Below, piece by piece: positions 42,488 through 53,814 of a DNA stretch of 64,000 nucleotides (position 1 is the stretch's first letter; each line of letters opens with the position of its first letter). The notes under the pieces are model-generated. The model was not told the DNA's origin, ran no database searches, and saw nothing but the letters and a program-made list of their open reading frames with translations. Location of the stretch: assembly GCA_964016985.1 (NCBI GenBank), contig OZ024824.1, positions 119,928,951 to 119,992,950 on the forward strand, read 5' to 3'. The position numbers and the translations under genes were made by a program. Source of the stretch: Anodontia alba (lineage: Eukaryota; Mollusca; Bivalvia; Lucinida; Lucinidae).

Positions 42488-43559
42488 CTATTGTAATCAC
42501 TGAATATTCTAAACAGATTTAACTTTCGTGTCTGACCTTTTATGTACTCGTGACTATGTCTACTTCCATCATTTATTATTTGCAAAGTCTACATTTTCTC
42601 CGGCTTTATTTGCTGATGCTTAGTGCCGTATGGCGGCGCTAAAAAACTTCTATATGTATTTCTTATATAAAAGTAAGATACGCTTTACATGTATGAAGAA
42701 CCCAATAAATCTGAATGTAATTTACATAAAACACCAGTGATTTACCTAATACGGGCATTGTCAACGGCGAAGCCTGCGTCGTCAATGGCGGCAGGCAAGG
42801 TTGGCCTGCACGCCTATAATTTACACGCCTGAAACTCACCACTGTATCCTGCCCATGCATCTCAGCTGATCCGTGCCAAAGTTACCAATCTCGCGAATTG
42901 AAAACTGGCGAGAAACAGTTATTTCTTAAAACGATTTTCTTTTTCTTTTCGTGAATCTTTAAAGAGGTTTTTAGATACCAAGAAATAAACACTCATTATT
43001 TTCAATAAAAAATACAAAAACGAAATAAAACTTACGACTAATTTCGAATGATTCACCTGGCGCTTTCTTCTCAGTGTGTCATAGGCATAACAGATACTAT
43101 AACTCAAAGCATCTGCTGATAATCGTACGCTATAGAACCAGTCGGATTTTGACACTATATTACGGAAATCATTACATTTTTCCTACACTTGTTTAACTTC
43201 CATTTCATTAATTGAAGCAACTGCAAAAGTTTTAAAGCTATATAAAGCGTTTAAAAATATATGATTATTTATGCTTTACTACTTCAATATTGACGGTCAA
43301 CATTAAAGAGACGCTCAATGGAAACGAATAACTTATCAAGATGATATTTGGCGGGAATCGTTATAAAAAAAACAGCCAGTCTAGTGTATTTTTTTTTTTT
43401 TTTTCGTCTGCATCGTTACAGATTATGACCCTGCCCTGCATCAACAAAAAACAATAACACGTTTCGGCTATCTGAAAATTAAGCATTTGCCATGCCCGTT
43501 TCTAGGAGTGCCTAAAGTCATATTACTGATAACAGAAGACGAAGAAGAATACAGCTTAC
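42000..43559. other. Gene B intron; no gene recognised; (CT)n at 42440-42484
   Basis: Holds a 45-bp CT microsatellite. Open frames of SLSLSL / RERERE type come from it. The rest is AT-rich intron. Confidence 0.6.
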
Positions 43560-43736
43560 TTTTGATAATACAAAAAGTATTTTTACTCCAGGTACCATCC
43601 GCCTGACAGGTAATAGTCGTATCTCCTTTGAGTGCGTACCCGAGATCACATTTTACCGAAATTGCGTGGCCAAAAGTCGTTTCTCTACCGGCAAAGTCCA
43701 CGTAACCAGATTCTAGAGGATATACAGTACCACAAT
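43560..43736 (-). CDS. Gene B sushi exon 4
   Basis: A 177-bp exon from acceptor TTTATTACAG to donor GTAAGC, phase 1 both ends. It reads (D)CGTVYPLESGYVDFAGRET, TFGHAISVKCDLGYALKGDT, TITCQADGTWSKNTFCIIK. All four CCP cysteines and the tryptophan of GTWS are present. The DFAGRET segment resembles NFTGRET in gene A 5945-6121. Complete, open, good splice sites. Confidence 0.9.
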
Positions 43737-44042
43737 CTGTAATAAATTAATTCAAAGTTTAGTCTTGGTTCATCGCATTGTTTAATCTATTCTGTGACGT
43801 TTTATGTTATCAGTACTTTGTTAAACAATTCCCTTTATAGATCAAAGTAAGTTTACTATGGTAACTATAACTAAATTAGTATTTCGAACGGTTTTCGACA
43901 TTCTCGTGAAGTAATTGACAGAACTTAGGTGAATAATTTCGTTTACTAATTCAAGTACACAAGGTAATATAAACGATACAAATGCAAACCCGAGCAAGCA
44001 AGATCGTGTTTTGGTTATTCTACTGTAGCTGGTATTGTGTCG
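43737..44042 (-). other. Gene B intron; no feature seen
   Basis: AT-rich. Confidence 0.6.
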
Positions 44043-44186
44043 TGTGGCGGCTGTAAAAAGTCTCCCCGTATATCATCATAGTGCAGGTTATTTTTATTAC
44101 CTTTGGGATCATTGAGCCTATCCTGGTTATTTTAAAAATCGAATACCGCTTAAACCAGCGCTAGGAGAGCGTATACATTCTCCTTA
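44043..44186 (+). mobile_element. LTR-like repeat copy L4 (5' part)
   Basis: TGTGGCGGCTGTAAAAAGTC, ATCATCATAGTGCAGG, CTTTGGGATCATTGAGCC and GCGTATACATTC match the first 140 bp of the family. The remainder resembles 45006-45103, so the copy may be split by ~820 bp of other DNA. Confidence 0.55.
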
Positions 44187-44634
44187 TTTACTTTTATTAT
44201 ATTATCCTTTTAGTTTTTATTATTAGCTAACCGTCAATCATCATTCGTTGACAACATTTGCCTTGTGCACTCTCTATAGGACACAGTCAAATTTGAATAT
44301 TGGGAATGTGGGGTCAAAACGTATGTCAGTAGGCTGGTCAGATTTCTTTAAAACCTTGTGTACATTCTAGCAGCCACAAGTTTGCTTTAATCTTCAAAAT
44401 ACTTTACCAGAAGCTTTGTCTTGATAATAGCTCAATAAAATTTGAATACGGGTCATGTGAGGTTCAAAACTATGCCACTAGGTCAACTTTCTTTGTGCAC
44501 TCTAGATGCTACAGTTTTCCTTTAAGCCTTATGAATCCTTACCTGAATAGTTGTCTTGTTAATATCTGGGCCCAGTTAAAATATAAATAATGTAGAATCT
44601 AAAACTATGTCACTAGGTCAAATTTCTTTGAAAA
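44187..44634. other. No gene recognised; diverged ~150-bp repeats
   Basis: Phrases such as ACAGTCAAATTTGAATATTG, ATGTGGGGTCAAAACGTATG and ATGTCACTAGGTCAAATTTC recur at roughly 150-bp spacing (about 44285, 44430, 44575), a decayed tandem array. Confidence 0.5.
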
Positions 44635-44698
44635 GTCCAGGGAGTGCCACAATCACAATCCACAGCGCTTCCCAGACACCAAGAGGAAGAGGACCTCA
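44635..44698 (-). mobile_element. S1 tail fragment
   Basis: AAGTCCAGGGAGTGCCACAA then TCACAATCCACAGCGCTTCC and AAGAGGAAGAGGA match the last 60 bp of the S1 unit. Confidence 0.6.
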
Positions 44699-45005
44699 AG
44701 ACACACACCACAGTTTTGTTTCAATCTTTTCCTTGGGAACGTGCACTCCATGTTTCGTTACACATATGTCAACTGAGAAATAATATACTGCATATCTCAA
44801 TAAAGATATATAAGGTACGTTTACTTTGCATACCTTCAATATGCCTGATACAAACCATGAAAACAGCATTTGCAGCATAATTCTGCCGATGTAAAATTTA
44901 TTAAAATGTATCTGAAAATATCTAAGATTTTCCAACCTTCCGCAAAAATACTAACATATTAAACTCTTATATTTCAAACGGGTTCTGGGACGTCTGATAT
45001 TTTTT

Positions 45006-45103
45006 GACAGTGTTGCATATGAAGAGACTCAATCAAACCAAGTCTCTGATTTTCGTCATTTTGTGTGTTTCCGAAGGCAATCCTTTTTTACTTTTATTGC
45101 AAT
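45006..45103 (+). mobile_element. LTR-like repeat copy L5 (3' part)
   Basis: ACAGTGTTGCATATGAAGAG, ACTCAATCAAACCAAGTCTC (AATAAA changed to AATCAA) and CCGAAGGCAATCC through TTTATTGCAA match the last 100 bp of the family. Confidence 0.55.
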
Positions 45104-45183
45104 GTGCTATCAGACCGACCTATCTGCTAACTTACGATCAAATAGGGTCACCTTTCTTTTCATATAACATCTTTATTACATAC

Positions 45184-45360
45184 CTTTGGCAATACATCTG
45201 GAAAATTGACTCCATTTGCCGTCTGAAAGGCAGGTTGTTACACTGTCACCTTGAAGAGTGTATCCATTATCACAGGTAATAGGGGCGTTCTTTGCGTATG
45301 TTGTTTCAAACCCGGGAAAGTCGACATGACCATGATCAAGAAAATAATTTCTGCCACAAT
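45184..45360 (-). CDS. Gene B sushi exon 3
   Basis: A 177-bp exon, acceptor CTAATTATAG, donor GTATGTA, phase 1 both ends. It reads (D)CGRNYFLDHGHVDFPGFET, TYAKNAPITCDNGYTLQGDS, VTTCLSDGKWSQFSRCIAK. It has four CCP cysteines and the tryptophan of GKWS. It is the closest relative of the gene A exon 13014-13193, sharing YFL.HG.VDF and ETVY/ETTY. Confidence 0.9.
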
Positions 45361-45550
45361 CTATAATTAGATAATGATACAATCTACCATTACATGTTTT
45401 AGATACTTTCGAATAGATAAAAAAAAGATTCAGAAATAAATAATACTTGTGATGAATATACTGTCAAAAAACGAAAATAATCCCTAATATCATATTTTAA
45501 AATTCAAAAAACCTCAGTAATCACAAAGGACTAGAGAATAATACCTACAA

Positions 45551-45825
45551 ATTACGAAAACAAGCCTATTTAAATATACTGAAATTTTTACCACCAAAAA
45601 CTGAAAATTTTCAGAATAAAATTCTGATATTTTTCATATTTCTGCTCAAAACATACATTGTGGGTACACGTTAGAACCGCCTCGGCAAGGCGGTTCTAAC
45701 GCGTACCCAAAATCTATGTTTTTGAGCAGAAATAAGAAAAATAATGTATACCCCTATAAACCCCAGTTTTACTAAGTAAAAGTGGGGTTTAAGGGTCAAC
45801 ATTATATAGGCATGTTTTCGTGATG
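45551..45825 (+). mobile_element. HP-MITE copy 7
   Basis: Left end ATTACGAAAACAAGCCTATT, right end GGCATGTTTTCGTGATG. The centre pairs GGGTACACGTTAGAACCGCC with GGCGGTTCTAACGCGTACCC, including a compensated A-to-C change: the base changed to A on the left (TACACG) against G..C on the right (CGCGTA). In a gene B intron, antisense. Confidence 0.9.
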
Positions 45826-46282
45826 ATTAAAGTGAAATACGCAGAGAAGTTTTACGATCGCTACACGGCACTTACACCAGCTATAGTAATGATAACTGTA
45901 TTCTACAAGAAATCACCCTTGGAAGCAAAGGACGCGCTCTCATATAAATCGAAAATAATCTGGTTCGTGTTCTCTAGGCCAGCATAGCTAAATTTGGTCA
46001 TTTAGATATCATCATTTTTTTAAAAAAACTGGTGTAGATGCCACAGTCCTGTTCAATGATCACAAAGGATCAGAAAATATAAAACACACTATAGGTAAGC
46101 ACATGAAGACAGTTTGTAGCAACATCACGGTACATTAGGCTCTGCTAGACTATTTGATACGTTTTTTAACAATAACGAAGCAGAACAAATGATATCACAT
46201 TGTTTCACAATATTTTTTGTAGAATCATCATATTCACGCAAATGTCCTGTTACGCAAAAACAGAAAACCAAGAATACAAACT
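45826..46282. other. Gene B intron; no feature seen
   Basis: AT-rich DNA without recognised elements. Confidence 0.55.
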
Positions 46283-46625
46283 TACAGCTATGTATTTACC
46301 GGCCTCGGTGGCTTAGTTGGATGCGCGTCTGCCTGCTGATGCGCGTCCGCCTGGTGATCAGGAGGTTGCGGGTTCGAACCCCGCCAGGTCGGCAATATTC
46401 GTTCATTGGAATTGACCATGAAATATTTTCTACGGTCATTCTCTCCCTTCCGCTGACTCAAGAAGGTCAGTTTCAGGCGAAATAATGAGTATAATATTGA
46501 TTAACCGTTTAGAGGACTAAGCCTGCCCAGTAAAAGTGTGGTTAGGTGAACTTACCGCTCTCGAAATGACTACATTGGGTTGACTTGGCCCTAAAACCTC
46601 AACACAAACAAATACAGCTATGTAT
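46283..46625 (+). mobile_element. tRNA-derived SINE with 13-bp target duplication
   Basis: Body 46296-46612, flanked by perfect TACAGCTATGTAT at 46283-46295 and 46613-46625. The head is tRNA-like: GGCCTCGGTGGCTTAGTTGG (A-box region) and GGTTGCGGGTTCGAACCCCG (B box), consistent with RNA polymerase III transcription. The tRNA-unrelated body includes GACCATGAAATATTTTCTAC and ends in AACACAAACAAA. An 18-bp piece of the head (GATGCGCGTCYGCCTGST) is tandemly duplicated at 46320-46337 and 46338-46355. The perfect flanks suggest a fairly recent insertion. Confidence 0.9.
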
Positions 46626-47128
46626 CGAGGTTTGAGGTCATCTATAAAGTTTTCATTCAATATATACGCCAGCGACTACGTGGATTTTGTTTGATCTCGT
46701 TAGCATCAAGATGGGGCGCTTAATAATGACAGCGTCTGATCAATGTCTGCTTTCCATTACAGAACCTTTACACATCAAAAGAAATGCAATATAGCACGAC
46801 TATAGTGAAATGGGCGTTTCAGCTGTGAGGAACAATATGATTAGTAGATAATGTATCCAAATGTAAATGCTTATTAGTGTATCTAATGAACGCCTCTTCT
46901 ATTGCATTCAATAGTATCAAAAATACGTTAATAAGTTTGCCTCTACAGATGATGCCACTAAACAACAATTGCGTTACCAGTTTATGAGTCAGTGTATATT
47001 ATAACGTGTTTAGTAGTACGAGATATATAGGGTAAAAGAAGAACTAGACCAGTCTCCGCATTTATCCAGTGTGATCAGAGCCGTTATTGCCCTTTACTGA
47101 ATCATCGGATATTTTTTAATATATATAG
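46626..47128. other. Gene B intron; no feature seen
   Basis: AT-rich DNA without recognised elements. Confidence 0.55.
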
Positions 47129-47410
47129 CGTTACGAAAACACGCCTATTAAAACATATAGAAAACAAATCACCTCCAAAAACTGAAAATTTTCAAATTAA
47201 AAGCTCGGATATTGTTTCATATTTCTACTCAAAACATAAATTGTGGGTACTCCTTAGAACCGCCTTGGCAAGGCGGTTCTAACGAGTACCCACAATCTAT
47301 GTTTTTGAGCAGAAATAAGAAAAATAATGTATACCCCTGTAAACCCCAGTTTTACTATATAAAAATGGGGTTTAAAGGGGTCAAAATTATATAGGCATGT
47401 TTTCGTGATG
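47129..47410 (+). mobile_element. HP-MITE copy 8
   Basis: Left end CGTTACGAAAACACGCCTAT, right end GGCATGTTTTCGTGATG. The centre pairs GGGTACTCCTTAGAACCGCC with GGCGGTTCTAACGAGTACCC. Both side hairpins are recognisable. Confidence 0.9.
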
Positions 47411-47684
47411 GCATACAGTCCCTTTCTAGACTATGTGGATGCGTTTGCAGGCCTGAGACTTTCAATTTCATTCTCTCATTATGCAACATATATTCTAAGA
47501 GTATTCTTGTAGCATAAGGTTTATAAGAATTTCTTTAGGTAATGAGGACTGGATACAGTTGGTCGATTTTTGATATTTTACAAGGAAGACAGCCAAGTTT
47601 GGAACTGCACTGTGACTACATTAGAATTAAGGGCGAGGTTTTGCGCGAGTAAAACTAGTTTATGCCCCACTAGTAGTTTTCCTA
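47411..47684. other. Gene B intron; no feature seen
   Basis: Nothing recognised. Confidence 0.5.
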
Positions 47685-47890
47685 CTGACCCTTCCAAAGC
47701 AAGGCCTCCGTGGCAGTTCTTCTTTGTTTGTGCATCTGTGATTTCATATGTTGCGTTTGTGGTGTCCTCATTTGTTTCTTCTCTCTCCTTCCTTTCGTGC
47801 CTCGGGAAGGCTGTGCTTTGTGATTGTGGGACTTCCAGGGTATCTTCACTTTCTTTTTTTCCCCTGTTTTCCTGTTTGCTTTTCAGCACA
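47685..47890 (+). mobile_element. SINE-like unit S2
   Basis: Head CTACTGACCCTTCCAAAGCA, body TTTGTTTGTGCATCTGTGAT, TTTGTGGTGTCCTCATTTG and TTTCGTGCCTCGGGAAGGC, tail TGTGATTGTGGGACTTCCAG then GGTATCTTCAC. The most complete S2 copy in the window. Confidence 0.6.
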
Positions 47891-48500
47891 TGAAGCTCCT
47901 TCTATAATGGGTTTACCCTTAAAGGAAAGAATCTGCACCCATTGGGATTAAATAAGACAAAAGTCAAAAACGGTTGACCGTATGTGGATTCAAGAAACTC
48001 TTTAACAAAACCTGCAACATATCAAATTAAAACATGGCAACAGATTTACAGAACAAACGTATTCTGGTTTGGCAAAAAGTAGTAGTGGTCATGGTACCCA
48101 AGTCGTAATCCAAACTCATAAATCCGTAAACGAATGACGAATTAGAATGTTCTGACCAACAGACATGGACCCCAACATACAGGGTGGAATCAGGTGAATC
48201 TGGTAGCCTTTGAAAGTGAAAGTGATAATCCATCTTGAGTTCAGTTATATTTGTGTACGTGTTGTTGACAATGTTTTGTATGTTGATGGCACCTTAATGG
48301 GGTTAATGTGCATTAAGAGTGACATTAAAGAGTTAAGAAAAAACAGTATTGAGCAAAATGGAATAAGAAGCACCGTATGAAATGGGAATTTGCCTTATGC
48401 CAAACAAAATATATACAGGTATATTCTTCACTACCAAGATTCGTTTATATGGAAATCCGAAAATGTATATTCATTCCTACAACAAGAGCAAGTGCCCAGA
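47891..48500. other. Gene B intron; no gene recognised
   Basis: Mixed sequence; nothing recognised before the tandem array. Confidence 0.5.
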
Positions 48501-49656
48501 GGGTTACGAATACCCCCGGCCGGTGCCATTTCTTAATTATAAAATATTTTAAAGTCAATGACAATGATATAAGGCAAAATGGACCATGCAATATAGGTCA
48601 CTGACCTGCATATAGTGTACAAGGTCAGTCTCTGAGTGACACTGATCTATCATCCCAAGTACAACTTTTCTGAGGTAAACAGTCTTCAAGACATGAAACA
48701 AAATCGCTGGACCATTAAATATAGGTCACTGACTTACATATATTTGAGAGGTCAATCTGATGGTCATTTGATCTATTATACGAACTATGATGTTAATCCA
48801 TTAAATAATTTAAAAGATATGAAGCAAAATCACTAGACCATGAAATAAAGGTCATGCCGATTTATATTAAATGTGAGGTCTAAGTTTGGGTCACATTATG
48901 TCATTATATGTAAATATGACACTTAGGCATCAAATACATGTAGTGGGCGATATAAGACAAAATCACAGGGCTATGAAATATAGGTCACATAATCCCAAAC
49001 TATGATAGTCATACATCAAATTGTCTTTAAGGTATAACATAAAACCACTGGACCATGAAATATAGGTCACAGTGACCTACATTTACTTTTAAGTCAATTT
49101 TCTGATCACACTGACTCATAATCCCAAATAATGATGTTCATAAATCATAAAACATTCAATATCCCAAGTATCACATTTATCCATGAAATAGTCTTCAAAA
49201 TAGAAGGTAAAATCGGCAGAGCATGGAAATAAGGTCGCAATGACCTTAACCTTCGTACACAGAATTTTGATGTGATAAACATGTCGGATGCCCATCCTTC
49301 CTTAAGAAGTTATTTATATAAACAAACTGCAATATACTACTTTATTGAGGCATCCTAGATTTTGACCTTTAGCCCCGCCCTGTGATATGACCCTGGGGTT
49401 TATAGATGTAGAATGGAAGAGAACTCTCCCAGGTACCCCTTTACCAAATATGAAAAGTTTTGATGAGTGGCTGCAGAGATATGAGTAATCAAAAAACTTC
49501 GAAGTAAAACTTGGTTATAGCAAATGCTAATGGACGGGTTCACGGATCGAAGGACGGACGGACGAAAAGACGGAAGTACGGACAGACGAACGGACGGACA
49601 GAACCGACGAAAATTATATACCCCTTCGGCATACTTCGTATGCCGGGGTTATAATT
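48501..49656 (+). mobile_element. Satellite-like element ending in a CCGGCATACGAAG-type hairpin
   Basis: Degenerate units of about 80-170 bp marked by ACCATGAAATATAGGTCAC (about 48587, 48708, 48838, 48973, 49051, 49222) fill 48560-49290. A conserved block follows (TTTTGACCTTTAGCCCCGCC), then a GGACGGACGGACG simple stretch at 49550-49608, and a terminal hairpin CGGCATACTTCGTATGCCG at 49628-49646 inside ATATACCCC...GGGGTTATAA. The order resembles Helitron-like or HINE-type elements, but no RC/Hel protein is present. Confidence 0.55.
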
Positions 49657-50120
49657 AGTAATTTAAGAATAGTTTTTCCTAGAATAAAAACAACAAAATT
49701 ATGAAAATACTGAAAAACAGACGGAACAAAGTGCATGCTAAAATTGTTATTTTAAAATATAATGATATGTTTATTTTCAAAAAGCCATTTCCTATCAAAT
49801 ACATGCTACAAAATGTGCCTTGAAAAATCCCCATATGGAGCCTCAACGGAGTAAGAGTAAATATACTCAATAAAATAATTTAAGGGTCACCAGTTTCAGT
49901 TTCCCTTTGATTAAGTTTCAACTGCGACACGACAGTTTGAATAATAATTCTGTGGGCAATACTGCTATTTGCAAGTCCATTTCAATAAGCTCAACATGTT
50001 AGCAATATGTTCAGCTACCAAAGTGTTAATAGTGCGAACATTGTCAGTATAGAGATTCTGAGAAAAAAAGGGAATTTCTGAAAGAAAAAAAAAAAACAAA
50101 TCTTACCAAACATGATGTTG
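49657..50120. other. Gene B intron; no feature seen
   Basis: AT-rich. Confidence 0.5.
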
Positions 50121-50225
50121 TTGTTTTTTGTTTCTTTGTTTGTTTGTTTTTTTTTTGTTTTTTTTTTTTTTTTTTTTTTTGTTTTTTTTTTTTGTTTTGT
50201 TTTTTTTGTTTTTTTTTTTTTTTTT
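50121..50225 (+). repeat. Poly-T tract (interrupted)
   Basis: About 100 bp of T with scattered G; lysine-rich minus-strand open frame is an artefact. Confidence 0.95.
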
Positions 50226-51148
50226 GCTTGTTTTTCTAATATCTGAAAGTTTCTTTTTTCAGTCAAAACGATGATTTATCCCAAAGCAGTATATTGCCAG
50301 TTCCACTTTTTAGTGATAAAAACACATAGATATGGCCAGAAAAAGAGGTCAACCCTTTAAGAGGCTGCAATTGCCTCGATAACTCCCCATAAACCGTGAA
50401 TAATCTATAGAGAGTACCTCTTGAAAAATGTGTGTTTCTTGATAAAAATTAAAGTTTTATCTATCTTTTCACAGTTTAAAGTCAAGATATCACATATTAT
50501 GAACAGGTATCATTTTTTGTTTTATTTTTGGGTAAAAAATAGCATTTTTGCGAATTTTAAAGTAAACATTTTGATTTCATTTTTTTGTTTCGTTGGAAAC
50601 ACTCATTTTCAGGTTCCACTTTAAGAAACCATCAACATTATTTCGATATCTTAACGCGTTAAAGTTTGTTTTAAAATACCAGAAATCATTTCCTAGGGCA
50701 TTACAACTCCGATAAAAACCGAGTGCGCTAGCACGAGCTTTTTAATCAGGACTTGAAACGCCCGTGGGTACTATTTCTCGTATTTAAAAATTCACTGTTG
50801 ATTAAATTATATATTATATAACTTTTGAAATGATGTTTTTGTCTCTTCTGACGCATTTGCATGACGTCATATATTGTCTTGACTTGACGTCATTTACGTC
50901 TTTTGCTCGACGTGATAATGTCTCACCGGGAAATATTTCCCATTAGGAAATATCACTTTTATTTTCCCTAAATATTCCCTATAAATGTCTGTTACCTATG
51001 TAATATAACAGAGTTATTTGTTTCGTCAACACGAATCCTCTGCTTTTTATACATATACAGAAACATTAACAACGTTAGATGGAAACGATTTGTATCCTTT
51101 AACGACCTAGAATATTTAGCCCTAAGAAGTGCAGGAATAAGGAACGCC
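50226..51148. other. Gene B intron; no gene recognised
   Basis: Contains two TGACGTCA palindromes at 50862-50869 and 50885-50892. Nothing else recognised. Confidence 0.5.
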
Positions 51149-51399
51149 ATCACGAAAACATACCCATATAATTTTGACCCCGCTAGACCCCACTTTTATA
51201 TAGTAAATCTGGGGTTTACAGGGGTATATAGACATAGATTGTGGGTACTCGTTAGAGACGCCTAGGCGAGTCGGTTCTAACGAGTACCCACAATTTATGT
51301 TTTGAGCAGAAATATGAAAAATATCAGATTTTTATCTGAAAACTTTCAGTTCCTGGTGGTGAAATTTCAATATATTTGAATAGGTGTGTTTTCCTAATG
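51149..51399 (-). mobile_element. HP-MITE copy 9
   Basis: Left end CATCACGAAAACATACCCAT, right end GGTGTGTTTTCCTAATG. The palindrome GGGTACTCGTTAGAGACGCC / GTCGGTTCTAACGAGTACCC is slightly mutated, and about 25 bp of one outer arm (the CTTATTTCTGCTCAAAA part) is deleted. Confidence 0.85.
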
Positions 51400-52479
51400 C
51401 TAATGGTTAATATAGACAAGGGATTCTAGTTTATTTTGAGACAAACTATGGCATAAATATCCCCTTTATACGACTGAATCCCCATTAGGCTATCTGTTTT
51501 CGATAATACCCACGTTTTATCTATTTAGAGAGGACCGATTTTCTGAAGGAAGCAAAATCAGTTCTGACAGAGTTGTCTGCTTTAAAAGTTCATCGATTCC
51601 CCTTAATAACAATATTGAATAAGTCTCAACTCGGGAATCTGTCGAACCAAATGGCTCAAACATCTTTGGGACCATTGAAATTTGTTCTAGTCGTGGGTAT
51701 TTCAAGCCATTGAGAGCTAATCATAGCGCCAGGTCAGGAGGCAAGTGAAGATAATTTAGTGGTGTCTTTTCGATCTTGTATGTTGAGTGCAATTGTCAGA
51801 ATCACCTCGATGAGGCACATAACAAACATGTTTACGATAAAATAAGAAAGTGTCCTTAAACTATCCCTAAAAAACATTGTTTTCTCGAGCTAATGGCAAA
51901 ATTTCCTAGGGACTCAAAAACTAGTTCGAATCATCCAGGGTAAACGAGCCATCGGTGTTCGAGCCATTGAGGTTTTAGTGTATATCTTTACATGTAAATC
52001 CTTGATCAGCCAAAATATCTATTTCTCGATGTCTGAGCAGAATCTGCATTTGACTCCCTGAGTCTAAAATTCCTCCAGGCTGATAGCGACGACTGATCAG
52101 TCGCAAATTGTATAAGCATTTTGTGAAGTGGCTCGCAGAAAAAAGCATAGATCTACCATAAACACCCGGACTAGATTGAGCAGTCTAATTAGGCTGTGCC
52201 TGTATTCATTATCAGAATATATTGTAGAAGCAGTAACAAACTAGGATAGCTCTAATCATACGAACATATTTGGCTTTCTACTTTTTTTTTCCTCAAGGGA
52301 TATGGAATACTTACAAGGGGGAGATGGTTCTAACTAGTTCTTTTAATTTTTTTCTCTCTTATGAAAAGGGTCTTCTCTGAAAGGAAAGAATCTGCTCACA
52401 TAGTCATTTTAAAGAAGACTTGTACCGAAGGGATTGCTGTGTAGGGGAACAAACAGGAAGTCAAAAACATTGTCTTCCT
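51400..52479. other. Gene B intron; no gene recognised
   Basis: Mixed sequence; no coding supported. Confidence 0.5.
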
Positions 52480-52746
52480 TGATGCTTATATAATGCTGAC
52501 CCCCTTAAACTCCAATTTTACATAGTAAAACTGGGTTTACAGGGATATACATTATTTTTCTTATTTCTGCTCAAGAACATAGATTGTAGGCACTCGTTAG
52601 AACCGCCTTGCCAAGGCGGTTCTAACGAGTACCCACAATCTGTTATGAGCAGAAATATGAAAAAAAATCAGAATTTTATGCTGAATTGTTTTCATGTTTT
52701 GGTGGTAAAATTTTCAGTATATTTGAATAGGCATGTTTTCGTAATG
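52480..52746 (-). mobile_element. HP-MITE copy 10, left end lost
   Basis: The right end GGCATGTTTTCGTAATG is intact; the left terminal repeat is lost or diverged (begins near GATGCTTATATAATGCTGAC). The centre pairs CACTCGTTAGAACCGCCTTG with CAAGGCGGTTCTAACGAGTA. Confidence 0.85.
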
Positions 52747-52974
52747 TAAAACATGATAAAACGTGTAACAAGAGTATTAAGTTCCCTTAAGAAGCAATGC
52801 ACTTTTACCATTGTTGTAAGAAGGGCAATGCACTTAATAGCGACATTGACATATTTCACGGGAGGTCATTCAATGAGACTGTTTCAAATAAAATCTTTAA
52901 AGGGTTCCTTTTGGAAATAAATATAAGTGAAGATTCCCAGAAAATTCCAAAATCAGGAAGCACAACTTATTTTC

Positions 52975-53115
52975 AAAAAAGAATGAAAGATGAGGAAAAA
53001 AACGAAAACACACACACACACAAAACGCCATCACATATGAAACCACAGAGGCGCAGAGGCGCAAACAAAGAAAAAACTGCAACAGAAGAACTGCCTTGGA
53101 GCGGTCCATAGGAAA
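52975..53115 (-). mobile_element. SINE-like unit S2 fragment
   Basis: The minus strand reads CTATGGACCGCTCCAAGGCA, TTCTTCTGTTGCAGTTTTTT, CTTTGTTTGCGCCTCTGCGC, then a GTGTGTGTGTTTTC stretch. It abuts the Tigger-like MITE. Confidence 0.5.
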
Positions 53116-53121
53116 ACAAGG

Positions 53122-53454
53122 TACAGTTGACTCTCGCTATCTCGACCTCGCTTATCTCGAATAACCGCTTATCTCGAAGTAAAAATCTGGTCCCTGCCTA
53201 AACATGAAAATCTAACAACATGTAAAAAATATTGTGGAAAAGTGGAGAAATTGCTCCTCAGGAGCAATGTCTCCTCTTTTCCACAATATTTTCAATATAT
53301 CTCTTTCAAGAGTCCAATTACACAGATATTTGTTAAATGTGGTTAATCGAATTAGTTTTTCCTCAATTCCGCAAATCTGATAGGTTCGAAGTACGGATAT
53401 CTCGAAGTACTTTAGAGAGTCCCTTGGAATTCGAGATAACGAGAGTCGACTGTA
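53122..53454. mobile_element. Tigger/pogo-like MITE with TA target duplication
   Basis: Body 53124-53452 (329 bp), flanked by TA at 53122-53123 and 53453-53454. Terminal inverted repeats CAGTTGACTCTCGCTATCTC and its inverse with one mismatch (TCGAGATAACGAGAGTCGAC then TG). A second TATCTCGAAGTA motif repeats subterminally on both sides. The centre at about 53233-53288 is a long hairpin (ATTGTGGAAAAG...TTGCTCCTCAGGAGCAA). No transposase is encoded. Confidence 0.85.
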
Positions 53455-53814
53455 CTAGGGGACCTAAACCATTTGTATTCGCGAGGAATCTATCCCTTAA
53501 TTCTGATGCAGTTCCATATTACAAAAATATAACTATAATATACCTGAAATATGAAAACAAAAAAGTCATTAATTTAACTGTTCTTTGGGAGGTACCAAAC
53601 ACATCGAGGTAATCTGATTCATACTAGCTGATTTTGGCCGTTTAACTTAGGGAATTAACAAACTGAAGTATCACCGTATTTCATTAAAAATTGTGAAACA
53701 AAATCATGCCATAAAATCTGTTAGAAGCTTAATGGCCACCTAAAGTGGATCTAATATACTGTTAGTAACAACAACGCAAATACACATTTGTTACCAAATG
53801 ATAAATATACCCAC
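53455..53814 (-). other. Gene B intron; no feature seen
   Basis: AT-rich. Confidence 0.6.
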
